From Chrysoperla carnea (Eukaryota > Arthropoda > Insecta > Neuroptera > Chrysopidae), in NCBI RefSeq assembly GCF_905475395.1, contig NC_058337.1, forward strand, positions 71,072,368 through 71,136,367: 64,000 nucleotides of DNA, read 5' to 3'. The translations under genes and the position numbers were made by a program. Of the stretch, positions 34,868 to 47,115 are shown piece after piece (positions within the stretch are counted from its first letter, which is position 1; each line of letters begins with the position of its first letter). The notes under the pieces were generated by a model. That model was not told the DNA's origin, did no database searches, and saw nothing but the letters and a program-made list of their open reading frames with translations.

Positions 34868-35150
34868 TTATGAAACATATCAGAGTAAATTTTTAGTCCC
34901 ATTAATGTAACGTTTAGAAATATTGATGCTACAAACAAAATTTTGGTATAGGTGTTAATACAATCATTTACTTAGTCCTTTTCCGTCTGTCCGTCAGCAC
35001 GATAGTTATAAAACGAAATGAGATATCGCGCTAAAATTTTTATAGCGCACTCAGGACGTAAAAAGTAAGTTTGAGTTTGAAAATAGGCAACATAGGTATG
35101 GTGAGTCTTGAGGACCCATCTAGTAAACACATTTATAATATATAGGGATG
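34868..35150 (+). repeat. Family A repeat, diverged 3'-truncated copy
   Basis: It matches from the 5' 'catatcagagtaaatttt' block through 'ttttggtataggtgtt', 'ccgtctgtccgtcagcacga', 'gcactcaggacgtaaaaagt' and 'gaggacccatctagtaaac'. It lacks the 3' half. The minus-strand ORF 34972-35160 is a by-product. Confidence 0.75.
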
Positions 35151-35400
35151 TTTGTCTCATGATTTAAAATTCCTAATAAAATAAAATCCTGTTTTTCTTT
35201 ATTAAATCATCATTTTCAAAACATAATAATCAGTAATTTAGTAACAAATAATAGATATGCTTAGTATCATAATTACTGAATGAAAATATTTGCAATAATG
35301 TTCAAATAGTCTTGAATGATACGGTACAGAACTTCAAATATTTTATGTAAAATTTGTTTTGAATATGTTCTACCATCTGATATGAGGAAACTATTCGCAT

Positions 35401-35791
35401 CGTGTGTGAGTTTTATTGGAGGCGTTTCCATGGTAACGAACACTACTTTAATTATATATTAATTGTATGGATGCATATATAATTGTTTGGATTAAACTTA
35501 TGACTTAGATTGAGAATTTAATATTATTGTCTCACAAATTTAAATAAATAATTATGATAATTAACATTTGAAAAATAATATTTGTGCAATTTGATTTCTC
35601 ATGTTCACAATTTTTAAGGCATTAAGTTTAATTAATTAGTGTTTTTCAATAATTTTAATTTGACATTTTCCATAACATAAACATGTAAAGAATTGAAAAA
35701 TTAGTCATAACAGCCTCCTTGATCGCCAAAATTTTTAACTGGAAGCGCTGGCATCGTTTTTATTGTCCCTACCATGACTACGCACACAACG
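35401..35791 (+). mobile_element. Family E MITE-like repeat, copy 1 (391 bp)
   Basis: It pairs with 61761-62148 at about 90% identity by eye over the full length. The shared start is cgtgtgtgagttt(t/c)att, then 'ggcgtttccatggtaacga'. The shared end is 'ccctaccatgactacgcaca' followed by caacg. The two ends are imperfect inverted repeats (CGTGTGTG...CCATGGTA against the complement CGTTGTGTGCG...TCATGGTA). It is non-coding, and flanks show no obvious duplication. Confidence 0.8.
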
Positions 35792-35944
35792 AATACTTAC
35801 TCTAGTAAACTATGTTTTTCAAATACCATGCCAAGTTGTTAACGCGTTTGAGGGACACTAAAGTGTTAAAGTTAACTATCTTGTGGCTACAGATATAGTA
35901 AAATCATGTGTTTTTCACTTTTGAACACATTATGCAGAATTATT

Positions 35945-36394
35945 AAAGGTATACTAAGTTTAGTCCTTAGTTTGTAACGCTTAAAATATTGATACTACGA
36001 AGTAGATTTTAGTAAAGGTGTACATAAAATCACCTAATTAGTCCATTTCCGGTTGTCTGTCCGTCTGTCCGCCTGTCTGTCAACATGATAACTCAAAAAC
36101 GAAAAGGGATATCAAACTGAAATTTTGATATTTTTTATAGCGTGTTTAAGACGTAAAAAGTGAGGTCGAGTTCGTAAATGAGCAATATTGGTTAATTGGA
36201 TCTTGGGTCACTTTCACAACTTTTGTTTGAAACATTTTTTTGTAAGCATCACTGTTTACCCATGAGGGTGCAAATTGTATAGTATGTATTATATGGGAAT
36301 ATCAGTTATGTGTGTGTAATGTGACAGAGTAATCAACACTGTCTATACATGGTATTTCAATAATCAACTCAGTCAATTGTTTGTTTTCACTTGT
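35945..36394 (+). repeat. Family A repeat, nearly complete copy with an internal deletion
   Basis: The 5' block 'aggtatactaagtttagtcc' through the 'gtctgtccgcctgtctgtca' block is intact. The hairpin block and the following 70 bp are deleted ('ggatcttgggtcac' joins directly to 'aacttttgtttgaaac'). The 3' end, 'tcaattgtttgttttcactt' followed by gt, is intact. It belongs to the same subfamily as 9221-9762. Confidence 0.85.
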
Positions 36395-36642
36395 TATATT
36401 TATACATCAACCTTTTATCAAAATATTTATATTTATATATACTTTTTTATCAAAATATTTAAATGCACCATTCTATTACGGGACGGTATAAGATGGGTGT
36501 CTACCTATCTGATAAACACGCCTATGATCGAAAAGTGTTCGTTGCTATTTTTAATCATTTTTTTTTTTAAATAACGTTTTTTTGCAGGCAAACCTATACT
36601 ATTATTTTCGTAAGTGAATTATCATTCTTCTAAAATCAATTT

Positions 36643-36688
36643 CGATTGGTTAACAGTCTGTTCATACCATAATTATGTTAACCAATCG
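36643..36688. repeat. Perfect 12-bp inverted repeat (hairpin)
   Basis: Arms cgattggttaac (36643-36654) and gttaaccaatcg (36677-36688) with a 22-nt loop. The arm contains the CCAAT motif on both strands. Function unknown; possibly MITE debris. Confidence 0.6.
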
Positions 36689-36694
36689 CATTTG

Positions 36695-37222
36695 GTATTC
36701 AATTCAATTTTATTCAATCTTTCTTTAAACAATATAAAAATTGTACAGAACATGTCATATAAAGAGACAGAGGTACTAGTAGGAAGGAGGAGGTATGCAC
36801 ATATGACTGGCTAATCAGGAACTATCTCGGTATTAATCTTTGTGTAAACCTAATTGAAAACCTAAAAAACCATAGGCGCAGGATAGCCTCAAAATGTCTC
36901 CCGAGTATCATTCATATCGTGATTCGGTTTAGGATATGGAATACAAGTGGTACTTACATGAAGTACATAAAATTTTAAACTACATATTAAAAAAATCAAA
37001 CTAAAATATTTTGTCAGTTAATTAAATAGATATGTGATGATATAGAACAAAAAATCACTTTTTTAAATGAAACCAATATAATTTAAACTTCAATGTATTT
37101 ATCTAGCATCCATTCAACTAAGAAGTGAAATATTTAAGGAATAAAAATTTTTACCAATAAAGGACTTTTTGTTTAAAGCTACTCTTCGTCTGGAAAATAT
37201 GGACAATTATTCAATAAATACT
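36695..37222. other. AT-rich spacer
   Basis: A short less AT-rich stretch (36760-36910) is unassigned; no gene supported. Confidence 0.4.
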
Positions 37223-37640
37223 TTATACTTCAGTTACAAAACTCGATTCATCTTTCTCCATTATAGAATTAATTATTTTACAACTTATAAATTCATTATA
37301 CAGACGAGGTTCTAAATCACTTAGTTTTGAGGTCCTAAATAGCCTTTTGCAGACCGAATCTTCGCGAATAAACAATCTCCGCGGATACACATTCCCTCTT
37401 GGCTGTCTCAATTATCTTACTATAAAGTTTTAAAAAAATTTTCAGTTTTCTTTTTACTTCAACGTTATGCTTTAATTTGGATAAAAGTTTGTGGACTTTC
37501 GATATTGAGATAGCATTGATATTTTTACTGGACAACTTCAATTGAAGCGGCCAAGAAATATATCCAAAAAATTATTAACTTTATCGTCTGCCGTACGAGC
37601 CTCAAACCAATTGCCAATTTTCATTCCTGAATACAATTCT
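37223..37640 (-). pseudogene. Frameshifted coding relic, unrecognised
   Basis: On the minus strand three open pieces in different frames abut in order. First is HLELYSGMKIGNWFEARTAD with DKVNNFLDIFLGRFN (about 37640-37538). Next is SSKNINAISISKVHKLLSKL to AKRECVSAEIVYSRRFGLQK (37541-37335). Last is REDSVCKRLFRTSKLSDLEP with RLYNEFISCKIINSIMEKDE and SSFVTEV, then TAA (about 37370-37223). Composition and amino-acid balance are protein-like and unlike the surrounding AT-rich frames. The pieces overlap as expected after single-base indels, so the simplest reading is a processed or decayed copy of a gene. A multi-exon gene cannot be excluded. I do not recognise the family. Confidence 0.45.
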
Positions 37641-37699
37641 AAGTGTTAACATATTTCCAACACTTTTATCTCTCTTTAAAAAATGATATTTTCTATTAG

Positions 37700-40059
37700 T
37701 TGCACCATTCTCGTTATTCATACAAAATTCAATCTTAATTTAATTTTAATATTAGCTAAAATATTGTCAAATAAAGTGACGGTATTAACGGTAATTTGAG
37801 TCGGAAATCGATATCAAAAAGGATAATTTATTTACGAAAATAATTGTACGCTTGGAAAACAGACAATTTCATTTGCAGATAGGTTTTACACTTTAAACTC
37901 AATATGATCCCATCCCCGCATGACTTTTGAATCAGAGTGTGGAACGAGTTTTAGATAACGTATACATACTCAAACGTGTATTTAAAGTTTTCTCCTCGCC
38001 TCCTATTAGGAGCTATTTGCAAGATATGCAGTGGATAATAGCTCTAGTACTACATAGATAAATAAAACCATGTAGTTTAATTTCCCAGAGAAAGTTAATG
38101 TAACGGGGCCTATTTTGAAAATCTCCAGTTAAACATATTTCCGCGGTTTCTAGGCCTTAATATCGCCTTTTTAATAACTGAAAGAGAATTTTCAGCAGAA
38201 TTAGTTGAACCGTTTTTTAATGGTAATAAAAAAACCGGAAAAACTGAATAAACAGAATCTGAAAAGTGAATGTGAAGCCTATGAAGGCTAACAAGACCTT
38301 TCTTTAATATTTTCCCCCCTCTAGAAAGTTAGTCGTGTTGACTACAGAGGCGCACTCACACGATTTCAGTACCACACCGACTATGTACTGCCAATTTATT
38401 ATTCAATGCATTTTGATTGACCAGTGCCGTTTCATACTGGACTACCAGTATATGCAAAAATATTAAAAAATGTGTATAACAAACAAAATAATTGCACTAT
38501 TGAAGTTTAACAAAAAAAATGAACAAAATAGCCTTCAAAAAAAATCATATATGTATAGAAAATTTAGATTACGTAATAAATACCATGATGTATTTAAAGA
38601 TTGAATATTAATAATAAATAAAAAACACAATTTAATATTTATTTTATTTGTCAATAAAATAATAATGTTTTAAATGATTTTCTCTTAATTTTTGTAATTT
38701 GATTGACAAGATATTTTATTTATTTAAGTGGAATTATTATTATTTGTATACGGGCTTCAATAATAATTAATAATTTAAAACTTAAGGTGAAATATTTTAT
38801 TCACACGACGTCTATGTATAGGTGTTTTTATAAAACAAAATAATTAATTTGTTAAATTTGAAATAAAAAAAATTAATTTGTTTTTTGAAAAAGTTGACTC
38901 AAATTCTTTGAACGGACTTTCAGTTGAAAAACTTTCTACAGTAATAAGATTTTTGTGCCTCTCCTTGTTTTTACAACAAATTAATAAATTCAGTCCAAGT
39001 CATTTTCACGAGAACTGCGCAAATTACACAGGGTGTACCATTAATATTTAATAGTCGAAAAACGGTGGAAAGTCTTTATATCCTTGGATCTGACTGATTT
39101 TTTACGAATCAGGGCTTCATAATTATAGTTCTAAAATTTTAAGAGTTGATCGATTAATATGAGGAAAGCTAAGATTTTAATTATTATTTATAAGGAAAGT
39201 TGAAATTAGGAAATAAATATAATTAATTATGACTTATTAGGAAAGTTAAATAAATATATTAAATATTTAAAGAGAAATTTACGTACAAAGTTCTCGAAAG
39301 CAAAATCGCATTTTTTTTTCGAAATTTTGGAATTTCTCATCGAAAAAATTGAAAACAAAATTTCAAACTTAGAAAATAACATTTTAACATTTAGGACGAA
39401 AATTTGTCTATAGATCTTAAACTTAAACATTAATTGATTTCACTTCGTACAATTTATCTTATTCAACAAATTTCAGTATTCCTAATTCTTAAAAATAAAA
39501 ATCACAATAACGAAGGTGCGCCAGATCCAAAAACTCCAAAGGATTTTTTGTCTTAGAATTCCATCTTCTTCTAGCCATCGTTTTTCTGTGGCTCACTATT
39601 ATCGGGCACCCAGTATAGATAATTGGAGAGTTTCAACAATACTTTTTGTGAGCAAAATTTGTAATTTATTATTTTATGTATACGTGAAAATAAACGGTAA
39701 TATTCAAAACAATACGCTGATTTATTATGTCTAAAAATTGATATTTGACGAATTTTAGGGATTTTTCTTATGCTAAGGCAGGAGCACAAACTCACTAAGG
39801 ACCTTCCAAGTATGTGTTCGTGATTAGTTGTGACTTACAGCTGCACCCAATAGTCCAAAGGTAAACATAAATATGTACAACTTGTTTTTATTTGCAAATT
39901 TATGAAAAAATTTTAAAGCAATTTAGTTTTTACAAGCTTTTATTAAGTTTCACCTTCTCGTTGTTTGTAATCCAATATTACAAGCTTAATTTCACCTACT
40001 TCCCAGTTTCCGATTGAGCTATAATTTAGCATGAGCAAGTAAATATTGATTCATTGCAT
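37700..40059. other. AT-rich spacer, no gene seen
   Basis: The overlapping opposite-strand ORFs at 39516-39795 are unrecognised, and the minus-strand ORF 39227-39430 is low-complexity. A less AT-rich patch at 38330-38460 has no frame worth calling. Confidence 0.45.
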
Positions 40060-40230
40060 ATTTTTATGGTATAATCTGATTTTCCCATCGCTTCCACCAT
40101 ATTTTATATACATACGTTTTTGAAATTTAAATTTAAATAAAAAATACTCTATAGGGACAACCTTTTATTGTATTAAATAATTTTTCTTATCGTCTCACAT
40201 ACATGACTATAAGTAAAAATTTGAGGTGCT
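40060..40230 (-). repeat. Family C repeat, copy 2
   Basis: Inverted relative to copy 1 at 32424-32706. The 37-bp block around 'gattttcccatcgcttccac' (40071-40107) is identical to the complement of 32667-32704. It is followed by a diverged but recognisable arm ('ccttttattgtatta', 'cttatcgtctcacatacatg', 'actataagt'). Confidence 0.65.
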
Positions 40231-40588
40231 CCAAACTATCCTTGATATGAACGCATCCAGTTTTTACAAATAGTCCTGTTTTAAAAATTCCTTTGTACTT
40301 TTTGGTAATAAAAGTTTGTGGCCTAAAAATTATTTTTTATTTAAAGTTTTATTAAACAATGGATAGCCCATCCTATTGTTTTGATTTCAAAATTTGACCT
40401 TTTTTGCAATTAAAAAGTTGTATCTATATATAGAGTATGTATAAATATAATTGCAATTATTATGATAGATAATCTTTTTGGATTCTACGTTCTACCAAAA
40501 AAAAAGGTTTCATAAACTTCATTCAAGTACTTCTAATAAATATTATATTTAAATATCTTCACTCATATAATACAAACTATTTGTATAA

Positions 40589-40651
40589 AGTGTAAGTAGA
40601 AAAGGATAGTCTTGTTAAGATGTAATAGCGCTATTCTTTTCTACTTACACT
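40589..40651. ncRNA. 63-nt hairpin of pre-miRNA size (candidate only)
   Basis: Arms of 21 nt (agtgtaagtagaaaaggatag, 40589-40609, and its complement at 40631-40651) differ by one base and enclose a 21-nt loop. The size and near-perfect stem fit a microRNA precursor, but also a tiny MITE or an inverted-repeat scar. No sequence family is recognised. Confidence 0.25.
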
Positions 40652-41093
40652 AGTGTAGTAGACTTATTCAAAAAGAACAACTTAATATGATATTTCATGA
40701 GTATATTGTAAAATTATAAAAATTAATTGTGTTTATAGACATTTTTGTGATTTAATGGGACAAGTATTAAAATGTCAAAATACCTTTTCAATCATGTATC
40801 ATGTGTATTTTATTTTTAGCATTCCGTAACATACGATAGAAACGTATTATTGTCCTGACCTTAATCAAAATATGCAAACAAGAATATTTTTGAATTATTT
40901 TTCTTTTCATTAAAATAAATTACCAATTTTCTTTTTGGATAAATAGATGATCATTTTGTATGTTCTTGTAAGCGGTGATTAAATATGCCCTAAAATTCGA
41001 ATATCTCAAAATATCATCAAAAATACGATAAATACGAAAAAAAATAAATAAATAGTTAATTTAAGGGACATAAAATTCACTGGATGAGATGGT

Positions 41094-41118
41094 CCTTTTA
41101 CTGGAATCCAGTAAAAGG
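41094..41118. repeat. Short perfect hairpin
   Basis: CCTTTTACTGG-AAT-CCAGTAAAAGG, 11-bp arms with a 3-nt loop. It is not followed by a T-run as a pol III terminator would be. Role unknown. Confidence 0.5.
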
Positions 41119-44100
41119 GAATTAAAAAGTTGTGTAAATTTTTGGATGTGCATGCCTTGAATATACCTATGATTTAACTAAAATTAAAAAAATTACGGTT
41201 TCCGTTTCCAAATATACTTATGTTTCGAAAACGAAAAATCAAGCGAACATCAAATTGGGGTGACACAACCGTTTTAATAAAATCTGCGTGACCAAGATCG
41301 TTATATTAATAAAACTGTGGTTGGGATATTAAGTTTTTCCCTTGGACAAGTGTCTTGAATTTCGGATTGCCAAGACAGTATTTGAATTTTAGGGTTTATT
41401 GGAGAAGTGCATCTTTAAATTCACTTTTTTAATCTCAAAATGAGCCTTGGTCGACTTTAGAAAGATCAAAGATAACAGACAGCGGATTTAGTGAAAGAGG
41501 CTATCTTTAATTTTTTTTAATAGCTTTTTTATGCGTGTGTGTACACATATTTTTTGATAAATGTGAATCGATGAATTATTTCAATGAATAGGCACCAAAG
41601 TTGAAAATAAATTACCCTCAAACGAGAATTTTTTGTAAATAATACGTAAAATTTAAAACCTTTTGAAAGAAATAATAAAGTTTTTTAATTAAACACTTCA
41701 ACCAATAATGTCCTTGTGTTATTTTTTTTTCAATGTTTGTCTGAAGAGAGAGTAGCCTTTTTTATCATTTCTTTACTATGGTATGAAGAAGAACCGTAGG
41801 ATCACGGTTGAATGAACCCATTTCGCACTTAACCGGTTTTTTAGTCTAAACAAAGAAAAATTTCATTTATAAACTGTTGAATTACTACTAAATCAGTAAA
41901 ATACTAAAACTTGTTGCACGAGGCCGGTTTCAAACTTGACCGTTTTTTATTTTGTTAAATAAACATAACCGCGTTTTGTTCTTGACATTATCCAACGCTG
42001 AGTGGCAAACGATGAATGTTCGTACATATGATTTTTATTTATTTAGTGTTTAATTTTGTATTTTATTATTATTTTTTAATATAATTTTTTGTAAATAATA
42101 ATAAGTATCAATATTTAAAAATATAAATATATTTTAAATGCAGTTAGAGTCACATAATGTTTTACAAAAAAATATCGCGTTTTTTTCGATTTGCTTATTC
42201 CATAAAATTTTTTGTTGATGTTTACATAATTTCATAAAAAATAAAATGTGAATTCAATGTCATTTTTATTTTATTCTTTGAACAATTTTTTTTTTTACGT
42301 TTGTAAGAAAATTTAGTGTTAGATTACCGGAAAATAACAAAAGAGACTTCATTACTGGAAAGGTCCCAATTTTCTCAATAGACTTCCAATCTTAAAATGC
42401 CCTTTATTAATCTGAAGTAGAATCGTTTATGGAGGGTTAAATTATCCTACTTTTGTACTTTTGAACCTTCATTTCCGTTCAATGTCGAAAAATCATGAAA
42501 AAAGTTAATTTTCCAATTTTTTTCCCGATTTTTGGGGAGAAGTTGTAGTACAATAAATTTTATTATAAATCATTTTTATTAATTTCAATATTCAGTAATG
42601 ACAAAGTTACAGCACTCTGCAAATAACTTATAAACTTTTTTATTTGAGTTTGCTGTAGTATATTTTTTATAATATTAGAAAAATGAAAAATGTTAATATG
42701 AAAAATTCAATTTTTCTATTAAACTTTGAAGTTTGTTTTACTATAAATAATGTTTTTGAAAACAGAACACTAAAATAAATTTTCCGAAGATGAACGATGA
42801 AAATAAAGAAAGGATCGAAAATATACAAGTTATACATGGAATACAACATTTCGCCTGAATGAAGTAAACAAAATAATTTTAATTTGAAGCTTAGCCATAA
42901 AATTTTATCAAGTCGAGGCCATCAGACAGAGAAATTATAAACAAAAAAAATAGAAAAATTTTACAACGTCTGTGACGCGTTTATACCTGAACCAGAAATA
43001 AAATTGTTTTTTACTTTTTAAAAAATGTCAGGTAATATTCCTATGTTATCGGAAATTAAAAATTGTATATAAAAATATAAAATATTTTTCAAATCTGGAT
43101 AAAAAAACAATTCAATTTAATTCTCATAGGTGATTCATAAAATCACGGACAAGGTAATCAAATTAATTTCATAGGATATATATTTTCAAATTATGAAAAT
43201 ATAACTTGCATGTTTTTTAAATTGATTTTTTTCTAAAAAAAAAAAAAAAAAAAATACTAAAAACTACAAAAAAAAATTTTTTTTATGCGATTTTTCATGT
43301 AATTTTACGATTGAAAATGGTTGTTCTAAACTATAAATTAGAACGCCAGTGACGTCAAAACATCGTTTTAGCAACACCACCAGACGGAGAAATGATAAAA
43401 TAACATGCAGAATGATAAATGTTTTTTGTTTAATTAAACGTAAATTTCAATAGAAAAAACAGAAAAATGTAAATTTAGTGTGATTCGAATTGGCTCACAG
43501 CCTCAGAAATATAACTTTACGGGTGTAAAGACGTTACTACCGCTTGTTTTATTCAAAAATATAACTCTTTTTTTGATTAAAAATTAATAAAAAATGAAAA
43601 TATTAATTTAAAAAAAAATTTCTTAAAAATGCTGCTTTAGATGATTTATTTTTTCATTTATATATGAATTTGTGGCAAAAAATTAATGCAAGTTCTCTAT
43701 TATGTGTAACTAAGAAAAATAATTTGTGAATAGCTCATTTTTTAAATTAATAAAAATTTCAAAGGGAATTCTAAATATTAATCTTCAAGTCAGAAAAGGT
43801 ATATGGTCCTAAAGATAAAATTATATTTCTTGTTGCTAAAATTAAAATTTATTTATCTAATATGACTATAAGTTACAATGCGTTATGTTCTCTTTAAAAC
43901 ATATCTAAACTTTCTATTTTCTCAACTTTACTGGGTTATGTTTTCACGAGTTAGCCTTTTTTGTGTAAGCGACATTTAAAGTGTGTTACACACTTTTAAA
44001 GTTTTCGAGTCTATATGCTTATAATGTAAATCTTTTAAAATTAATTTAATCATGTCACCATATGAAAGTATATTTAGTTCTTGATATTAGGTACTGTGTT

Positions 44101-44472
44101 CGTTCTTCGTACAACATAATTTTTCTATTGATTCTATTAATTATGAACTTAATTTTATTAACATATTCTTTCACACTTAAGGTGGTTGTTTCATGAAATC
44201 ATTAGGTAATGTAGGAATATGATTGATTATATTTCTCTAAATTTTTCTTAGATACAATTACTACAATTTGATTGTTATTGATCACATGTAGTGTATAAAA
44301 TTTACATCATTTTTTCAATTATATTAAAACAAAATTTATAAACTTCAAAATTTTAATATTGAACTTATATGAGGGTGGCTGAAATTAGTAAGTAAGTTAT
44401 GATGTTTGAACTATGCGCCAATACAATCACAGTGCAGGTACACGGTTTGGATGCATTCGTAAATTATATTAG
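41119..44472. other. AT-rich spacer, no gene seen
   Basis: It contains homopolymer runs (for example 43237-43253) and two loosely similar phrases ('cagacagagaaattataaa' at about 42924 and 'cagacggagaaatgataaaa' at about 43381). Nothing gene-like. Confidence 0.45.
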
Positions 44473-44921
44473 AAACAAGCGAAAACAAACCATTGACTGA
44501 GTTAATTGTTGAAATATCCTGTATAGAAAGTGCTTGCATTAAGTATTTTTAACACGCTTATATTAACTTCACTTGTATGTATGTATGTTTGTGTGTAACT
44601 CTCTAATATCATACTCATGCATAGGACATCAGCAGTTATATACATTTATTATAATATCGATAACCATACTATACATATATACTTAAAACAAGCAACAAGC
44701 GTGTTTTTTAGTTTTTTAAACTATATTTTATCAATAAGTTAGAAGAATTTAAAACACCAAAAGTTTCGCCCTCATTTGAACCCTCAAGGGATGTTTACGA
44801 AAAAATGTTTCAAGCAAAAGTTTATTTTTTTAATAGGAGCATTTTTTATACTTAAACTTTTGTTCAATCTCTAATGGTTCACAAGATGGGCTCAACGGGC
44901 AAACGGAAATGGACTCTCCCA
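44473..44921 (-). repeat. Family A repeat, minus-strand copy with internal deletion
   Basis: It begins at the family's 3' terminus (acaagcgaaaacaaacc, attgactgagttaattgttg) and runs to 'ggttcacaagatgggctc'. It then jumps to 'gggcaaacggaaatggact', losing about 150 bp. Its middle (44525-44780) shares 'agtgcttgcatta' and 'caccaaaagttt' with the stacked copy at 6901-8562 rather than with the plus copies, so the two form a subfamily. Confidence 0.75.
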
Positions 44922-45620
44922 CTTTTGGTTTTTAAAATATGCCAAAAAACATAATTTTTCCGATATTTTAGGCGTTTTTTCTCGTGGAAGCCATTCCATA
45001 AAAAATGGCGTTATCAAAAATTTTTGATGCTCATTATAAAAAGCTCCTATGAAAATTCAAAGATCCCAAAAGCTCGTATAGGAATATACGATCCCCATTT
45101 TTCCGCCCATTTTTCGTTTTTGAAACAGGCCAGAGTGATAAAAGTTTTTGCAAAACAATATGCCAGGGCCTAAAAGAAAGCAGTTAAAATTTTGGTACGA
45201 TATGACTATATGAGAAAAATTTCATTGCGATGATTATTTCAGAAGATTCAGGATGTTAAAGTCCAAAGTGCCAATTTTGCTTGAAAATCGAACATCTTCG
45301 TCCAAAAAGGCCGTACCTACGGGAATTTTTTATGGCTATATTCAAGAGAAATAAACAATATTTCGAGTGCTAACAAATTTGTTATAAAATAGTTTTTAAA
45401 ACTTTTGGTACGCTTCTAAACTTTATATATTTATGGATCAAATTTCCCACTTTTTCAACCCTTCGTTCAAAGCGCCAAAAGTTTATACAAATTTTAAGCC
45501 GCGGATTCTAAAACTAAAAAGAACAAGATATCAAATGAGCTATTTCGAGATACAGCTGTTTGAACTTTAGGTAAAATTTTGTATACAAATTTTGTTCCTT
45601 TAATTGATTGTGTACATTAT
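44922..45620. other. Less AT-rich unclassified segment
   Basis: About 700 bp with recurring 'aaaatt' context and phrases such as 'gatcccaaaagctcgtatag'. Its composition differs from neighbouring spacers and looks repeat-derived, but no second copy exists here and no frame is coding. Confidence 0.35.
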
Positions 45621-46820
45621 CAAGCTGTAGTTTTTTTTGTAAATAACTTGTTACGTATTACCTTTTCGACTTTTAGTGTAATTTAACAAACAAAATAGTT
45701 GACAAGATTTCCTACTATTTTCTAAATGTTTTTGGTATCAATACCTACTCTGAATTATGATTCGAAATCTTGTTCCTTATTAGTGTACATTATTAATGCA
45801 CTTATTATCTTACCATCCCTAACTCAATATTAGTTTGTTTATGTATTTATCGGTTTTGTGAGAATTATTTCAATAATGGAACAATTTTATAAATCGTTTA
45901 TTTCTTCCTCCCAACTTGTTCAAGTCTTAAAATAACTTACGTATAACCAAATTCTCAGTTGGCTAATTATTTTATTGAGATTATAATAATAATTTATGTA
46001 ATAAATGATAATTAAATAACTAAACTTTGTCGCGAACGTCACATCATCCTTCCCCGTCCACCTTTATATTTTAGCCTCTTGATTTGAATAAGAACTACAT
46101 ACTTATTTGAAAAATAAAATAAATAAACCGTTTTAAAATATTATAAAAAGCCTGTAAAGCTTTTTAAAAACAATCTTTATTCATATTATTTTTAATGCTG
46201 TTCCTCAATGTCAAGCATATATTGTTTACCTTCTATGATTGGTAGGCGTTGAACCTTAAAAAAGTTTGTAGCATGCGAAGTAGACACGATATTAAAATTA
46301 TCAATATGTGATTTTTTACATATTATAGAAAATTTTAATAAAAATATATAGCAGTCGGAATCCATTAAAATCTAAACAAGCTCAAATCTTTCCAATAATG
46401 GGTCCCGACTGTTATTTTACTCATAAGTCATTTAAGAGCCGTAAGTGATAGGTAAGTTATAATTTGAGTCTTCATGAACAAAGACCCCTCGTAGGATAAA
46501 ATAAATATTATGATTTATATTGAATTTAAATTATTTTAGATTATTGATTTTTCGTAATATTCTCAAGGTAACCGAAACAAAATAATTAGGATATTACCTT
46601 GTACAAAATGTTTGTTTGTAAATATTTGTAAACTCTTTTAAAAATATGATCATCTTTTCGTATGTTTAAGGACGATTATAAGATATATGTTTTAATCATT
46701 AACCTGTATCTAATAATTGGGGAAATATTACAAATTTTTATAAAATTTGCAATTTTTTATTTTCCAGCATTTTTGTTTTTGAAGTCTAATTTTTATAAAA
46801 TAAAATAATGATAAATAAAT
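45621..46820. other. AT-rich spacer with one inverted repeat
   Basis: Arms of about 18 bp at 46349-46367 and 46397-46414 (agcagtcggaatccatta against the complement of taatgggtcccgactgtt) form a hairpin reminiscent of family D phrases ('tggga/gtccca'). No gene seen. Confidence 0.45.
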
Positions 46821-47115
46821 AATGGGGGTTTAACCTCCGTTTTTCTGACGCATGCCTAATCACAGAGGCCACCCACATCATTATTTGTTAATCTTTATTT
46901 ATTCCATTACAAACATATCTACAATTATACATTTTTGATGTGGGTGGAGTCGGTTACTTCGTTCTTTTCCAAGCGACGACAATGTGATCAATTCTGCACT
47001 CCCATTAATTATAAATTGTTCACACTGCCGCTGCCTGGATTCGAACCAACGCAACCTAAGTCTAAATAGTCCAACGTTCTAAAACTAGCGCCTTAGACCG
47101 CTCGGCCATTTAGGC
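46821..47115 (-). mobile_element. tRNA-Leu-derived SINE
   Basis: Read on the minus strand the head is GCCTAAATGGCCGAGCGGTC then TAAGGCG, a class II (Leu/Ser) type box A. About 50 nt later comes box B GGTTCGAATCC (47037-47047 on the plus strand). The acceptor stem does not pair beyond GCC/GGC and the T-stem is mismatched, so it is not a working tRNA. The body carries a 12-bp inverted pair (ccacccacatca at 46869-46880 and tgatgtgggtgg at 46936-46947). It ends near an AT-rich tail at about 46821. It is different from the SINE at 28757. Confidence 0.8.
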
